In this document: one piece after another, positions 50,433 through 64,000 of the stretch
Numbering within the stretch: position 1 is the first letter of the stretch
How the letters are laid out: each line of letters starts with the position of its first letter
Origin: an uncultured Verrucomicrobiales bacterium
GTDB taxonomy: Bacteria; Verrucomicrobiota; Verrucomicrobiia; Verrucomicrobiales; Akkermansiaceae
DNA length: 64,000 nt
Direction of reading: 5' to 3'
Assembly (NCBI GenBank): GCA_937905985.1
Contig: CALCWC010000087.1
Coordinates: forward strand, 1-64,000
The notes under the pieces: generated by a model
The model's database searches: none
What the model saw: only the letters and a program-made list of their open reading frames with translations
Told to the model about the DNA's origin: nothing
Made by a program: the position numbers and the translations under genes

Positions 50433-50461
50433 ATCATGCGCCTACCAAATGCCCGCCGCAA
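50433..50461 (-). promoter_or_regulatory. Possible promoter of the Sel1 protein gene
   Basis: Reverse-strand TTGCGG (50461-50456), 17-nt spacer, CATGAT (50438-50433), with ATG 9 nt later. The -10 is a poorer match than others, but the spacing fits the recurring pattern. Confidence 0.45.
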
Positions 50462-50650
50462 CCTAACTCTCCAGCTGTTTGGCGGCGGTAACCTTCCGCT
50501 TGCGCTCCCGCATCCGCTTTTTGCACACCAATCTTCCTTTTTCATGCCCGTTTTTGTCCGAATTTTTATTAAGTTTGATTAAGGATGCGGCTTTTTTTGC
50601 CCGATTTTGCGAAAAAAACGAAAAAAAATGAAAAAAATTAGAAATTGTGG

Positions 50651-50679
50651 TTGACGTATCGGGCAAACGAGTGTAAAAT
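50651..50679 (+). promoter_or_regulatory. Strong promoter of the tRNA-Thr-tuf transcript
   Basis: TTGACG at 50651-50656, 17-nt spacer, TAAAAT at 50674-50679, preceded by a long A-tract (GAAAAAAACGAAAAAAAATG) that looks like an UP element. The remainder of 50462-50650 contains only A/T-rich non-coding sequence. Confidence 0.85.
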
Positions 50680-50724
50680 CGCGCCGCTTTGCGTCTCTCC
50701 TAACGGGGGGGCCTTGGGCAAGTC

Positions 50725-50796
<72 letters not shown>

Positions 50797-50853
50797 TCCC
50801 GCCCGTGCAAGAATAAAGCAGCATTACGAACAAAACAAAATCAAAACACTGTT

Positions 50854-52035
<1,182 letters not shown>

Positions 52036-52095
52036 GCCCGATTGCCCCACCAAACCCCGACCGCAATCCCCGCAAGGGGAGCGCGGTCACGGCTG

Positions 52096-52129
52096 GGGGA
52101 GATGCCCGGCATAGCTGTGGCATCTCCCC
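52096..52129. other. Perfect 11-bp hairpin between tuf and tRNA-Trp
   Basis: GGGGAGATGCC / GGCATCTCCCC with a 12-nt loop. No T-run follows, so transcription probably continues into tRNA-Trp and secE; it may be a processing or stability element that separates tuf mRNA from the downstream RNA. Confidence 0.6.
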
Positions 52130-52154
52130 TGTCCCGCCGAAAGGGACAACCCCT

Positions 52155-52227
52155 AGGGTACTAGCTCAATTGGTAGAGCAGCGGTCTCCAAAACCGCGTG
52201 TTGGGAGTTCGAGTCTCTCGTACCCTG
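52155..52227 (+). tRNA. tRNA-Trp (CCA)
   Basis: 73-nt cloverleaf: acceptor AGGGTAC/GTACCCT, D-arm GCTC-AATTGGTA-GAGC, anticodon stem GCGGT/ACCGC with loop CTCCAAA (anticodon CCA), T-arm GGGAG-TTCGAGT-CTCTC, discriminator G. 3' CCA is not encoded. tRNA-Trp ahead of secE is a widely conserved arrangement. Confidence 0.97.
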
Positions 52228-52267
52228 TTCCAGAAGGAAGCAATCCCACCCCCACTCAGAAAAAGAC

Positions 52268-52516
52268 ATGGCCAGTAAGAAGCAGAGCCTCATCCAGAGG
52301 TTTTTCGGGTACATCTCCCTCGTGAAGATGGAGCTTAAAAAATGTTCCTGGCCTTGGGAGAGCGACCCCAAGATCACGGGCTTCAAGAAGTACCGCGAGC
52401 TGAGCGGCTCCACTATGGTGGTGCTCATTGCCATGGTCCTGCTGGGAGCCTACGTGGCGTTCTTCGACTACGTGCTCTCCGCCGTGGTCAACAAGATTAT
52501 TGTTGTTCTTTCCTAA
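52268..52516 (+). CDS. secE: Preprotein translocase subunit SecE
   Basis: An 82-aa small membrane subunit that clamps SecY. The conserved amphipathic helix KMELKKCSWPWESDPKITG is followed by a single C-terminal membrane helix (STMVVLIAMVLLGAYVAFFD). This single-helix form is that of most bacteria outside enterics. The ATG follows an SD-free A-rich leader (CAGAAAAAGAC). nusG follows after 33 nt. Confidence 0.95.
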   Translation: MASKKQSLIQRFFGYISLVKMELKKCSWPWESDPKITGFKKYRELSGSTMVVLIAMVLLGAYVAFFDYVLSAVVNKIIVVLS

Positions 52517-52549
52517 CTGCCCGCACCCTCACACCCCTTTTCTGTCGCT

Positions 52550-53185
52550 ATGTCACGCCAGTACGACCGCAAGACCGGAAGCGCACGCTCCATCCCGGAG
52601 CCCAAGGACCAGTGGTACGTGCTCCACGTCCTCTCCAACAAGGAGCGCCGCGCCGTGGAAAACCTCAACCGCCTCTTCAAGGAGGATGAACAGGTGGGAG
52701 CCCTCGTGCAGAGCCCACCCCTGGTGCCCACCGAGAAGGTGGAGGACGTGCGCAACGGCAAGAAGTACGTGGTGGAGCGCAAGCTCTTCCCCGGCTATGT
52801 TTATTTGAACTTCGCCCTCCGCCGCGCAGACGGCTCGCTGGACAACGACGCCTGGTACAAGATTCAGGCGGTGGACGGCGTGATCAGCTTTGCCAGCGGC
52901 CGCAACAAGGAGCCCCTGCCCATGCCCCTCAAGGATGTCAAGGAGCTCATGGCGGAGATTGAGCGCCGCAGCGGCGCCGCCCGCCCCAAGGTGGCCTACA
53001 CCGTGGGCGAGGAGGTTATTGTGCTGGACGGTGCCTTCCAGGGCGAGCACGGCGTTGTGGAGATGGTGGATCCGGAACACGGCCGCATGCGCGTGGGCGT
53101 GTCCATGTTCGGCCGCTCCAACCCGCTGGATCTCGACTACACGCAGGTGTGCAAGTTGACGGAAGACGATACGCTTCCCAACTAA
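52550..53185 (+). CDS. nusG: Transcription termination/antitermination factor NusG
   Basis: A 211-aa factor that binds the RNA polymerase clamp and links it to Rho or ribosomes. N-terminal NGN domain (QWYVLHVLSNKERRAVENL, KLFPGYVYLNFAL) and a C-terminal KOW domain (YTVGEEVIVLDGAFQGEHGV). An N-terminal extension of about 20 residues and an insertion between residues 45-75 (EDEQVGALVQSPPLVPTEKV) make it longer than the E. coli protein (181 aa); the PTEKVEDVRNGKKYVVERK segment is otherwise as in other phyla. Confidence 0.96.
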   Translation: MSRQYDRKTGSARSIPEPKDQWYVLHVLSNKERRAVENLNRLFKEDEQVGALVQSPPLVPTEKVEDVRNGKKYVVERKLFPGYVYLNFALRRADGSLDNDAWYKIQAVDGVISFASGRNKEPLPMPLKDVKELMAEIERRSGAARPKVAYTVGEEVIVLDGAFQGEHGVVEMVDPEHGRMRVGVSMFGRSNPLDLDYTQVCKLTEDDTLPN

Positions 53186-53252
53186 GAGAAAAAAAACTTC
53201 CCGCCGCGGGGAGCCGGTCCTCCGGCAACGCGGAAACTAACAAAACAATACC

Positions 53253-53681
53253 ATGGCAAAAGAAGTAGTAAAAGTAATCAAGCTGCAGATCCCTGCAGGC
53301 CAGGCGAACCCCTCGCCGCCTGTCGGACCTGCCCTTGGTCAGGCCGGGGTGAACATCATGGGCTTCTGCAAAGAGTTCAACGCCAAGACTCAGAAGCAGG
53401 CCGGTGACGTCCTTCCCGTCGTGATCACCGTCTACAAGGACAAATCCTTCGACTTCATCACCAAGCAGCCGCCGGCAGCCCTCCTTCTCAAGAAGGCCGC
53501 CAACGTCAAGTCCGGCTCCGGTGAGCCCAACAAGACCAAGGTGGCCAAGATCACCAAGGAGAAGTTGCTGGAGGTGGTCAAGACCAAGATGCCGGACCTC
53601 AACACCACGGACCCCGAAGCCGCTTGCCGCATCCTTGCGGGCCAGGCTCGCCAGATGGGTATCGAGGTTGAAGGTATGTAA
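53253..53681 (+). CDS. rplK: 50S ribosomal protein uL11
   Basis: A 142-aa protein of the L7/L12 stalk base that binds 23S rRNA and factors. IKLQIPAGQANPSPPVGPAL and GQAGVNIMGFCKEFNAKT are diagnostic; the C-terminal RNA-binding domain ends ARQMGIEVEGM. Leader is A/C-rich without a Shine-Dalgarno site. Confidence 0.98.
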   Translation: MAKEVVKVIKLQIPAGQANPSPPVGPALGQAGVNIMGFCKEFNAKTQKQAGDVLPVVITVYKDKSFDFITKQPPAALLLKKAANVKSGSGEPNKTKVAKITKEKLLEVVKTKMPDLNTTDPEAACRILAGQARQMGIEVEGM

Positions 53682-53736
53682 CCCTTCCGCAGGAGGGAAA
53701 AAACTCAATATCAACCCGAACGTACTGCAAAACATT

Positions 53737-54441
53737 ATGTCAACTAAACGCTCCAAGCGCTATACAGAGGCTGCCAAGCTGGTGGAACCCGGCAAGGCTT
53801 ACGCCGTGGAGGAGGCTGTGGAACTCATGAAGAGCTTCCCCGCTCCCAAGTTCGACCCCACGGTCACCCTCTCCTTCCACCTGACGGTGGATCCCCGCAA
53901 ATCCGACCAGATGGTCCGCGGCTCCGTCGCGCTCCCCAATGGTACGGGTAAGAACGTCCGCGTCATCGTCTTCGCCCAGGGTGAGGCCGCTCAGGCTGCC
54001 CTCGAGGCCGGCGCGGAGAAAGTCGGTCTGGACGACCTCATCAAGGAGGTGCAGGAAGGATACCTTGATTTCGACAGCGCAATCGCCACCCCGGACGCCA
54101 TGGCCCAGGTGCGTAAGATTGCCCGTGTGCTCGGCCCGCGCGGCCTTATGCCCAACCCGAAGACCGGCACGGTGACGGAAGACACCGCCAAGGCCGTTCG
54201 CGAGGTGAAGGCCGGCCGTGTGGACTTCAAGGTGGACAAGAACGCCAACATCTCCGCTGCGGTGGGCAAGCTCTCCTTTGAGAAGGAGAAGCTGGCAGAG
54301 AACCTGCGCGCCCTCATCGCCGCCGTGGTGAAGGCCAGGCCCTCCGGTGCCAAGGGCGCCTACATCGCCGCCGTCACCGCCACCAGCTCCATGAACCCCG
54401 GCCTGCCCATCAGCCAGACCGAGTTCTCCAAGCAGCAGTAA
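53737..54441 (+). CDS. rplA: 50S ribosomal protein uL1
   Basis: A 234-aa stalk protein and usual translational repressor of the rplKA operon. KRSKRYTEAAKLVEPGKAY at the start, LPNGTGKNVRVIVFAQGE, and GPRGLMPNPKTGTVT near residue 128 are typical. Start at 53737 is the first ATG giving the family N-terminus; upstream in-frame codons overlap rplK. No clear L1-binding mimic was identified by eye in the leader, though 53186-53252 contains GC-rich hairpin sequence. Confidence 0.98.
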   Translation: MSTKRSKRYTEAAKLVEPGKAYAVEEAVELMKSFPAPKFDPTVTLSFHLTVDPRKSDQMVRGSVALPNGTGKNVRVIVFAQGEAAQAALEAGAEKVGLDDLIKEVQEGYLDFDSAIATPDAMAQVRKIARVLGPRGLMPNPKTGTVTEDTAKAVREVKAGRVDFKVDKNANISAAVGKLSFEKEKLAENLRALIAAVVKARPSGAKGAYIAAVTATSSMNPGLPISQTEFSKQQ

Positions 54442-54460
54442 CCCTGAACACGATACGAAC

Positions 54461-54979
54461 ATGAGCACTGAACACAAAATGAATGCGGACAAGGCTGTCA
54501 TCATCGAGACCCTCCAGGCCAAGGTGAACGCCTCCCCCTTCCTCATCGTCATCGACTACACCGGCATCACCGTGCCGGAGTTCACGGACCTGCGCGCCAA
54601 GCTCGCTGCGTCCGGCGCCTCCTGCATGGTGGCCAAGAACTCCTACATGAGCAAGGCCCTGGCAGAAGCCGGCCTGCCGGACATCTCTGCCTCCCTGAAG
54701 GGCCAGACCGCCTACGTGATGGGCGAGAGCGACGTGTGCGCCGCCGCCAAGGTGTTGAACACGTTTGCCAAGGCCACCAAGAAGGCTCCGTACAAGGCAG
54801 GTATCATGGATGGCGCTCAGCTTGAGCCCGCCAAGATCCAGGCACTGGGCGACCTGCCCAGCCGCGAGGTTCTGCTGGCCACGCTGCTTGGCACCATCAA
54901 CGGTGCCGGCTCCGCCCTGGCCCGCGTTATCCAGGCCTATGTGGACAAGGAGGGTGGTTCCCAGGAAACCGCAGAATAA
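54461..54979 (+). CDS. rplJ: 50S ribosomal protein uL10
   Basis: A 172-aa anchor of the L7/L12 stalk. N-terminal rRNA-binding domain (DKAVIIETLQAKVNASPFLI, DYTGITVPEFTDLRAKLAAS) and a C-terminal helix that binds L7/L12 dimers (GTINGAGSALARVIQAYVDK). Directly behind rplA (19 nt). Confidence 0.97.
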   Translation: MSTEHKMNADKAVIIETLQAKVNASPFLIVIDYTGITVPEFTDLRAKLAASGASCMVAKNSYMSKALAEAGLPDISASLKGQTAYVMGESDVCAAAKVLNTFAKATKKAPYKAGIMDGAQLEPAKIQALGDLPSREVLLATLLGTINGAGSALARVIQAYVDKEGGSQETAE

Positions 54980-55129
54980 CAAAGAACTTGAACAGATGGC
55001 GGCGGTGTGGTTCCACCGCCCCGCCGCCTGAAACAAAATTAGGCTCTCTGTCGGCTCTCCGGCCGGTGAGAACTGAAATGGGCAGGAAGCCCCTGCCCGC
55101 GACAAGAACCAATTAACCAGAAAACAACA
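54980..55129 (+). other. rplJ-rplL intercistronic region with hairpin
   Basis: 150 nt. A GGCGGTG/CACCGCC hairpin sits at 55001-55020 within a wider GC-rich stem. The last 25 nt before rplL are A-rich (CCAATTAACCAGAAAACAAC). The gap could support higher translation of rplL, which is needed in several copies per ribosome. Confidence 0.45.
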
Positions 55130-55507
55130 ATGGCTGATATCAATACAATCGCAGAGGAACTCGGTAAGCTGACCATTCTGGAGGCTGCCGAGCTTGTTAA
55201 GTTGCTCGAAGAGAAGTGGGGCGTTTCCGCCGCTGCTCCTGTGGCTGCTGCCGCCGCTCCCGGCGCTGCTCCCGCTGAGGCTGCCGAGGAGAAGACCTCC
55301 TTCGACGTCGAGCTGACCGATGGCGGCGCCAACAAGATTGCCGTCATTAAGGCAGTCCGCACCGTCAAGCCCGGTCTGGGCCTGGCTGATGCCAAGAAGC
55401 TCGTCGAGGGCGCTCCCGCCGTCATCCTTGAAGGTGCCTCCAAGGAGGACGCCGACAAGGCCAAGGCCGAGCTCGAAAAGGCTGGCGCAAAGGTCACCAT
55501 CAAGTAA
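55130..55507 (+). CDS. rplL: 50S ribosomal protein bL12 (L7/L12)
   Basis: A 125-aa acidic stalk protein that recruits translational GTPases. N-terminal dimerisation helices (ELGKLTILEAAELVKLLEEK), an Ala-rich flexible hinge (APVAAAAAPGAAPAEAAEE) and the C-terminal factor-binding domain (KIAVIKAVRTVKPGLGLADA, VEGAPAVILEGASKEDADKA). Confidence 0.99.
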   Translation: MADINTIAEELGKLTILEAAELVKLLEEKWGVSAAAPVAAAAAPGAAPAEAAEEKTSFDVELTDGGANKIAVIKAVRTVKPGLGLADAKKLVEGAPAVILEGASKEDADKAKAELEKAGAKVTIK

Positions 55508-55516
55508 CCTTTATTT

Positions 55517-55560
55517 ACGCGAGCGCAGGGGGGGACTACGGTTTCCCCCTGCCTTCGCGT
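55517..55560 (+). other. Hairpin after rplL (attenuator-like)
   Basis: An outer stem ACGCGA/TCGCGT (55517-55522 with 55555-55560) encloses GCAGGGGG/CCCCCTGC (55525-55532 with 55545-55552). A T-rich but interrupted tail (CTTTCCGTGTTTTGG) follows. It resembles the partial terminator found between rplL and rpoB in other bacteria. Confidence 0.6.
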
Positions 55561-55659
55561 CTTTCCGTGTTTTGGCTTCACGGTCAAGCCAAACGTTTTA
55601 TTAACCATTAAAATCCAAGGCTTAAGAAAATCTGTTCTCGCGCGCGCCTTCGCGTGGGC

Positions 55660-55721
55660 CCGACCCGGGGGAAGCCCGTTTCCCCACCCTGCATTCGGTA
55701 GCGGGGCTTCCCCCGGGTCGG
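55660..55721 (+). other. 18-bp perfect inverted repeat in the rpoB leader
   Basis: 55660-55677 pairs exactly with 55704-55721 around a 26-nt loop, giving an exceptionally stable GC-rich RNA hairpin 70 nt before the rpoB ATG. The tail is GTTTCACC, so it is not a classical terminator. In E. coli the same interval carries an RNase III processing site; a similar role is inferred. Confidence 0.75.
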
Positions 55722-55791
55722 TTTCACCAAACGGGAACCGGCCCCCGCCCCGGGTAACAGGGAGCACATCAACCATCATCTCGCCAACTCT

Positions 55792-58700
55792 ATGTCCAAG
55801 CCCAAGCAAGAGAGAATCAGTTTCGGCAAGATCAAGGAGGTCATCGAACCGCCGAACTTGATTGAAATCCAGACGAAGTCCTACGAGGAGTTCCTACAGC
55901 ACAACACGGAGCCGAAGAAGCGGCTCAAGACCGGCCTTCAAGCCGTGCTGACGGAACACTTCCCGATAGAGAGCTACGACGGTCAAATCAAGCTCAAGTA
56001 CATCTCCTATGAGGTGGCTCCCTCCAAGATTTCGGACTTCACGGCCATCCGCAACGGCGAGACCTACAGCGCCTCCATCTACATCAAGTTCCAGCTGGAC
56101 GTCAACAACGGCGAATACACCACCGAGGAGAACGTCTACATGGGAGAAATCCCCATGATTACGGAGCGCGGCACCTTCGTCATCAACGGTGCAGAGCGTG
56201 TCATTGTGGCCCAGCTGCACCGCTCCCCCGGCCTGTGCTTTGAGAAGACCCGCCACAGCAACGGGCGAGACATCTTCTCCTTCCGCATGATTCCGGACCG
56301 CGGCTCCTGGCTGGAGGTACAGTTCGACACGAGCGACCTGATGTACGTGTTCCTTGACCGCCGCCGCCGCCGCCGCAAGTTCCTGGCCACCACCTTCCTG
56401 CGCTATCTGGGGTACGAGACGGACCGCCAGATTGTGGAGCAGTTCTACACCATCCAGAAGCTGAAGCTCTCCAGCGTGTCCGGCGACGAGCTGGAGTACC
56501 TGGTGCCCTTCGAGGACGTGACCTACGGCAAGGACACCGACGAGCGCAAGGCCACCATCATTTCCAAGGCCTACGAGCCCCTCAGCGCGGCCACCATCCG
56601 CAAGATGCAGGAGCTGGGCATCAAGCAGATCGAGGTGATCGACCAGCGCGAGGACGAGCTGCTCGTCAAGACCCTCAAGAAGGACCTGTCCTACGACCGC
56701 GAGTCTGCCCTGAAGGAAATCTTCCGCAAGTTCCGCCCGGGGGATCCGCCCACCGTGCAGCAGGCCACCACCGCGCTGGACCGCCTCTTCAAGGATCCCA
56801 AGCGCTATGACCTCACCCGCGTCGGCCGCTACAAGATCAACCAGAAGCTCGGCCTGGACGTTTCGGAAGACTGCCGCCTCATCCAGCCCATCGATTTCCT
56901 GACGGCTGTCAAGTACCTTCTGCACCTGCGCCGCGGAACGGAAGGCTATCAGGTGGACGACATCGACCACCTGGGCAACCGCCGCGTGCGTGCCGTGGGC
57001 GAATTGGTTTCCAACCAGTGCCGCGTGGGCCTGGCCCGCACGGAGCGCCTGGTGAAGGAGCGCATGACACTGTGCGACACCTCCAAGAACGACATCACGC
57101 CCAGCAAGCTCATCAACCCGAAGGCCCTCAGCGCCGTGGTGCGAGACTTCTTCGGCCGCAGCCAGCTCTCCCAGTTCATGGACCAGATCAACCCGCTGGC
57201 CGAGCTCACGCACAAGCGCCGCCTCTCCGCACTGGGGCCGGGCGGCCTGAACCGCGACCGCGCGGGTTTCGAGGTGCGAGACGTGCATCCCTCCCACTAC
57301 GGCCGCATCTGCCCCATTGAGACGCCTGAAGGCCCGAACATCGGCCTCATCAACTCCCTTTGCACCTATGCGCGCATTGACGAGTACGGCTTCATCGAGA
57401 CGCCGTTCCGCCGCATCAAGCACATTGAGAAGAAGGGCAAGAAGCCGGAAACCATCGTCACCAACGAGGTGGAGTACCTCACCGCCGACAAGGAGGAGTA
57501 CCACCTGATCGCCCAGGCCAACAACGAACTGGACGAGGACAACGGCAACGGCCATTTCGTCAAGTCTCGCGTCACCGCGCGTGAGCACGGCGAATTCGTG
57601 GAGGTGGATCCCGCCCGCGTGGAGTACATGGATGTCTCCCCCAAGCAGATCATCTCCATTGCCGCCGGCCTGATTCCCTTCCTGGAGCACGACGACGCCA
57701 ACCGCGCCCTGATGGGTGCGAACATGCAGCGCCAGGGCGTGCCGCTGATGGTGAACCAGGCTCCCCTGGTGGGCACGGGCATTGAAGGCAAGTGCGCCAG
57801 GGACTCCGGCTCCGTCATCGTGGCCAAGGGCCCGGGCATTGTTGCCTCCGCCACGGCAGAGTACATCGTCACCACCAAGGATGGCGAGCTGCCCGTTTCC
57901 TCCAACACCTGGCTCAGCGAGCCGGAAAGCGTCAAGACCGATCCCGAAAACGGCATCTACGTCTATCAGCTCCGCAAGTTCATGCGCTCCAACGCCTCCA
58001 CCTGCATCAACCAGAAGCCCATCGTCTCCCGCGGAGACAAGGTGAAGAAGGGTGATGTGCTGGCGGACGGCCCGTGCACGGACGGCGGCGAGCTGGCCCT
58101 GGGGCGCAACGTGCTGGTGGCCTACATGTCCTGGTACGGCTACAACTTCGAGGACGCCATCATCATCTCCGAGCGCCTGGTGCAGGAAGACGCCTACACC
58201 TCCATCCACATCGAGGAATTCGAGGAGAAGGCCCGCGATACCAAGCTCGGACCGGAGGAAATCACCCGCGATATCCCCAACGTGGGCGACGAAGCCCTCA
58301 AGAACCTCGACAGCGAGGGTGTGGTGCGCATCGGCGCCGAAGTGAAGGCCGGCGATATCCTGGTGGGCAAGATCACCCCCAAGAGCGAGACCGACCTGGC
58401 TCCGGAGGAACGCCTGCTGCGCGCCATCTTCGGTGAGAAGGCCGCGGACGTGAAGGACACCTCCCTGCGCGTGCCGCCCGGTACCACCGGCGTGGTCATG
58501 GATGTGCGCGTGGTGCACTCCGCCGTGCCCGGAACTCCCGCCGTGGACGTGGAGAAGGAGGCCCAGAAGCAGCGCAAGAAGCTGGACACCGAGTACCAGA
58601 AGAACCGCGACAAGCTCATCGAGGACCTCACCAGCAAGCTTTCCGACCGCCTGCTCGGCGAGAAGATTCCGCTGGAAATCACCCGCGCCGGTACCAATGA

Positions 58701-59868
58701 AATCATCATTCCGGCCAACCGCAAGATCACCAAGACCCTGCTGCGCAAGCTCGCCGTTCACCACGACCAGATCGAGATGAACGAGAGCCCCGTGCGCAAC
58801 CAGATCTTCGAGATCATCAACACCTTTGAGACCCGCTTCGCTGACCTGGACACCGAGCGCGACCGCCGACTCGACCAGATTGAGGCCGGCGCTGAGCTCG
58901 ACCCCGGCGTCGTCACTGAAGTCAAGGTCTACATCGCCACCAAGCGCAAGCTCGGCGTGGGCGACAAGATGGCAGGCCGCCACGGTAACAAGGGCGTCTG
59001 CTCCCGCGTGCTTCCGGTAGAGGATATGCCCTACCTGGAGGACGGCACGCCGGTGGACATCATCCTCAACCCGCTGGGCGTGCCCTCCCGCATGAACGTG
59101 GGTCAGGTGCTGGAGGCCCACCTGGGCGTGGCCGCCAAGGCCCTGGGCTTCAAGGTGACCACCCCCGTGTTCGACGGCATTGAGGAAAAGAAGATCTGGG
59201 AGTACATGAGCCAGGCCAAGCAGGTGCCCGGCTTCTCCTGGGTGGGCGACGGCAAGGACGGCTCCACCGCCGGTAAGAGCCGCCTCATCGACGGCCTCAC
59301 CGGTGAGTACTTCCACTACCCCGTGGTGGTGGGCTACACCTACATGCTCAAGCTCAACCACCTGGTGGCAGACAAGGTGCACGCCCGTGCCGTGGGTACC
59401 TACTCCCTCGTCACCCAGCAGCCGCTGGGCGGCAAGGCTCAGCACGGTGGCCAGCGATTCGGCGAAATGGAAGTGTGGGCCATGGAGGCATACGGTGCCG
59501 CCTACACCCTCCAGGAGCTCCTCACCGTCAAGTCCGACGACGTGCAGGGCCGCACCCGAATCTACGAGAATATTGTCAAGGGCGACAACTCGTTGGAGGC
59601 CGGAACCCCGGAATCCTTCAACGTGCTCATCAAGGAAATGCAGTCCCTCTGCCTCAACGTGCAGCCCACCGAGCAGAAGGACCGCGAGAACGCGCCCCGT
59701 ACCGCTGACGACTACTTCGCGCTCCTGGCCGATGACGGCATGGAGGGCGGCTTCATCAGCGAGGACGACGACGAGGAAGGCGAGAAGCCGGAAAGCGACG
59801 ATGAAGACGACTTCTCCGAAGACGTGGAGGAACCCGCCAACACCGATGACGACGATTCCGAGATGTAA
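55792..59868 (+). CDS. rpoB: DNA-directed RNA polymerase beta subunit
   Basis: A 1358-aa core subunit. The beta lobe/fork regions (VAQLHRSPGLCFEKTRHSNG, RRLSALGPGGLNRDRAGFEV, CPIETPEGPNIGLINSL), active-site side FEDAIIISERLVQEDAYTSI, and the C-terminal clamp (GGKAQHGGQRFGEMEVWAME) are all present. The extra C-terminus is strongly acidic (EDDDEEGEKPESDDEDDFSE) and likely disordered, a lineage extra. A long leader with two hairpins precedes the ATG. Confidence 0.99.
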   Translation: MSKPKQERISFGKIKEVIEPPNLIEIQTKSYEEFLQHNTEPKKRLKTGLQAVLTEHFPIESYDGQIKLKYISYEVAPSKISDFTAIRNGETYSASIYIKFQLDVNNGEYTTEENVYMGEIPMITERGTFVINGAERVIVAQLHRSPGLCFEKTRHSNGRDIFSFRMIPDRGSWLEVQFDTSDLMYVFLDRRRRRRKFLATTFLRYLGYETDRQIVEQFYTIQKLKLSSVSGDELEYLVPFEDVTYGKDTDERKATIISKAYEPLSAATIRKMQELGIKQIEVIDQREDELLVKTLKKDLSYDRESALKEIFRKFRPGDPPTVQQATTALDRLFKDPKRYDLTRVGRYKINQKLGLDVSEDCRLIQPIDFLTAVKYLLHLRRGTEGYQVDDIDHLGNRRVRAVGELVSNQCRVGLARTERLVKERMTLCDTSKNDITPSKLINPKALSAVVRDFFGRSQLSQFMDQINPLAELTHKRRLSALGPGGLNRDRAGFEVRDVHPSHYGRICPIETPEGPNIGLINSLCTYARIDEYGFIETPFRRIKHIEKKGKKPETIVTNEVEYLTADKEEYHLIAQANNELDEDNGNGHFVKSRVTAREHGEFVEVDPARVEYMDVSPKQIISIAAGLIPFLEHDDANRALMGANMQRQGVPLMVNQAPLVGTGIEGKCARDSGSVIVAKGPGIVASATAEYIVTTKDGELPVSSNTWLSEPESVKTDPENGIYVYQLRKFMRSNASTCINQKPIVSRGDKVKKGDVLADGPCTDGGELALGRNVLVAYMSWYGYNFEDAIIISERLVQEDAYTSIHIEEFEEKARDTKLGPEEITRDIPNVGDEALKNLDSEGVVRIGAEVKAGDILVGKITPKSETDLAPEERLLRAIFGEKAADVKDTSLRVPPGTTGVVMDVRVVHSAVPGTPAVDVEKEAQKQRKKLDTEYQKNRDKLIEDLTSKLSDRLLGEKIPLEITRAGTNEIIIPANRKITKTLLRKLAVHHDQIEMNESPVRNQIFEIINTFETRFADLDTERDRRLDQIEAGAELDPGVVTEVKVYIATKRKLGVGDKMAGRHGNKGVCSRVLPVEDMPYLEDGTPVDIILNPLGVPSRMNVGQVLEAHLGVAAKALGFKVTTPVFDGIEEKKIWEYMSQAKQVPGFSWVGDGKDGSTAGKSRLIDGLTGEYFHYPVVVGYTYMLKLNHLVADKVHARAVGTYSLVTQQPLGGKAQHGGQRFGEMEVWAMEAYGAAYTLQELLTVKSDDVQGRTRIYENIVKGDNSLEAGTPESFNVLIKEMQSLCLNVQPTEQKDRENAPRTADDYFALLADDGMEGGFISEDDDEEGEKPESDDEDDFSEDVEEPANTDDDDSEM

Positions 59869-59897
59869 CCCAGTAACCCTTAAATAACCGTACCAAT

Positions 59898-64000
<4,103 letters not shown>

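Noticed and set aside
50463..50666. Reverse-strand ORF of 67 codons with basic C-terminus (KKRMRERKRKV)
   Set aside because: The basic end recalls tiny ribosomal proteins, but the start lies within the A/T-rich promoter region of tRNA-Thr/tuf, no family is matched, and no good start codon is placed near the basic part.

Overview
The window comes from a GC-rich, Gram-negative-type bacterium, most likely a gut Verrucomicrobiota close to Akkermansia. This is an inference. It rests on two giant surface proteins that begin MKLHLPSALRKALLA and end in a PEP-CTERM tail (VPEPATG, hydrophobic helix, ARRRRK), on secreted GH16 and GH36 glycosidases, on an ADP-forming acetate-CoA ligase, on many lipoproteins, and on translation genes without Shine-Dalgarno sites. 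No rRNA is present to fix the identity.

Layout. 121-3680: lepA, then an alpha-operon fragment rpsM-rpsK-rpsD that stops at an intrinsic terminator with no rpoA or rplQ. 3746-5070: accessory DNA, made of a 5' remnant resembling a group II intron, a tiny ORF and an AT-rich orphan secreted protein. 5099-11912: lipoprotein, ADP-forming acyl-CoA synthetase, ispE with a siroheme-decarboxylase-like fusion, GH16 and a tyrosine phosphatase. 12020-28898: two tandem giant proteins (3066 and 2442 aa) that join a peptidase-S6 (IgA-protease/SPATE-like) head and long beta-helical passenger to a PEP-CTERM sorting tail. They share a perfect 559-bp 3' repeat and a perfect 44-bp 5' repeat. 29006-36015: tRNA-Gln, fabD with a lipoprotein, a reverse-strand operon (AsmA-like, IF-1 paralogue, polyprenyl-phosphate sugar transferase, trmL, exonuclease), and truA. 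36101-44092: lipoprotein, GNAT, and an ExbB-ExbD-ExbD-TPR-secreted protein operon. 44221-50423: secreted UGSC-like protein, small lipoprotein, GH36, HGSNAT-like membrane acyltransferase and Sel1 protein. 50651-64000: the classical tRNA-Thr-tuf-tRNA-Trp-secE-nusG-rplKAJL-rpoBC cluster, with rpoC running off the end.

How it fits together. The core is translation and transcription machinery. The accessory part looks like a mucosal glycan and protein user: secreted glycosidases release sugars, an ExbBD motor energises the envelope, an ACD ligase makes ATP from acyl-CoA, and the two giant S6/PEP-CTERM proteins would sit on the surface as candidate proteases.

A recurring signal is the promoter layout. 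Many genes have a TTGNNN-N17/18-TANNNT promoter whose -10 box ends only 7-11 nt before the ATG, which predicts leaderless or nearly leaderless mRNAs. It also resolves several start codons. No CRISPR array, complete IS element or complete prophage was seen.
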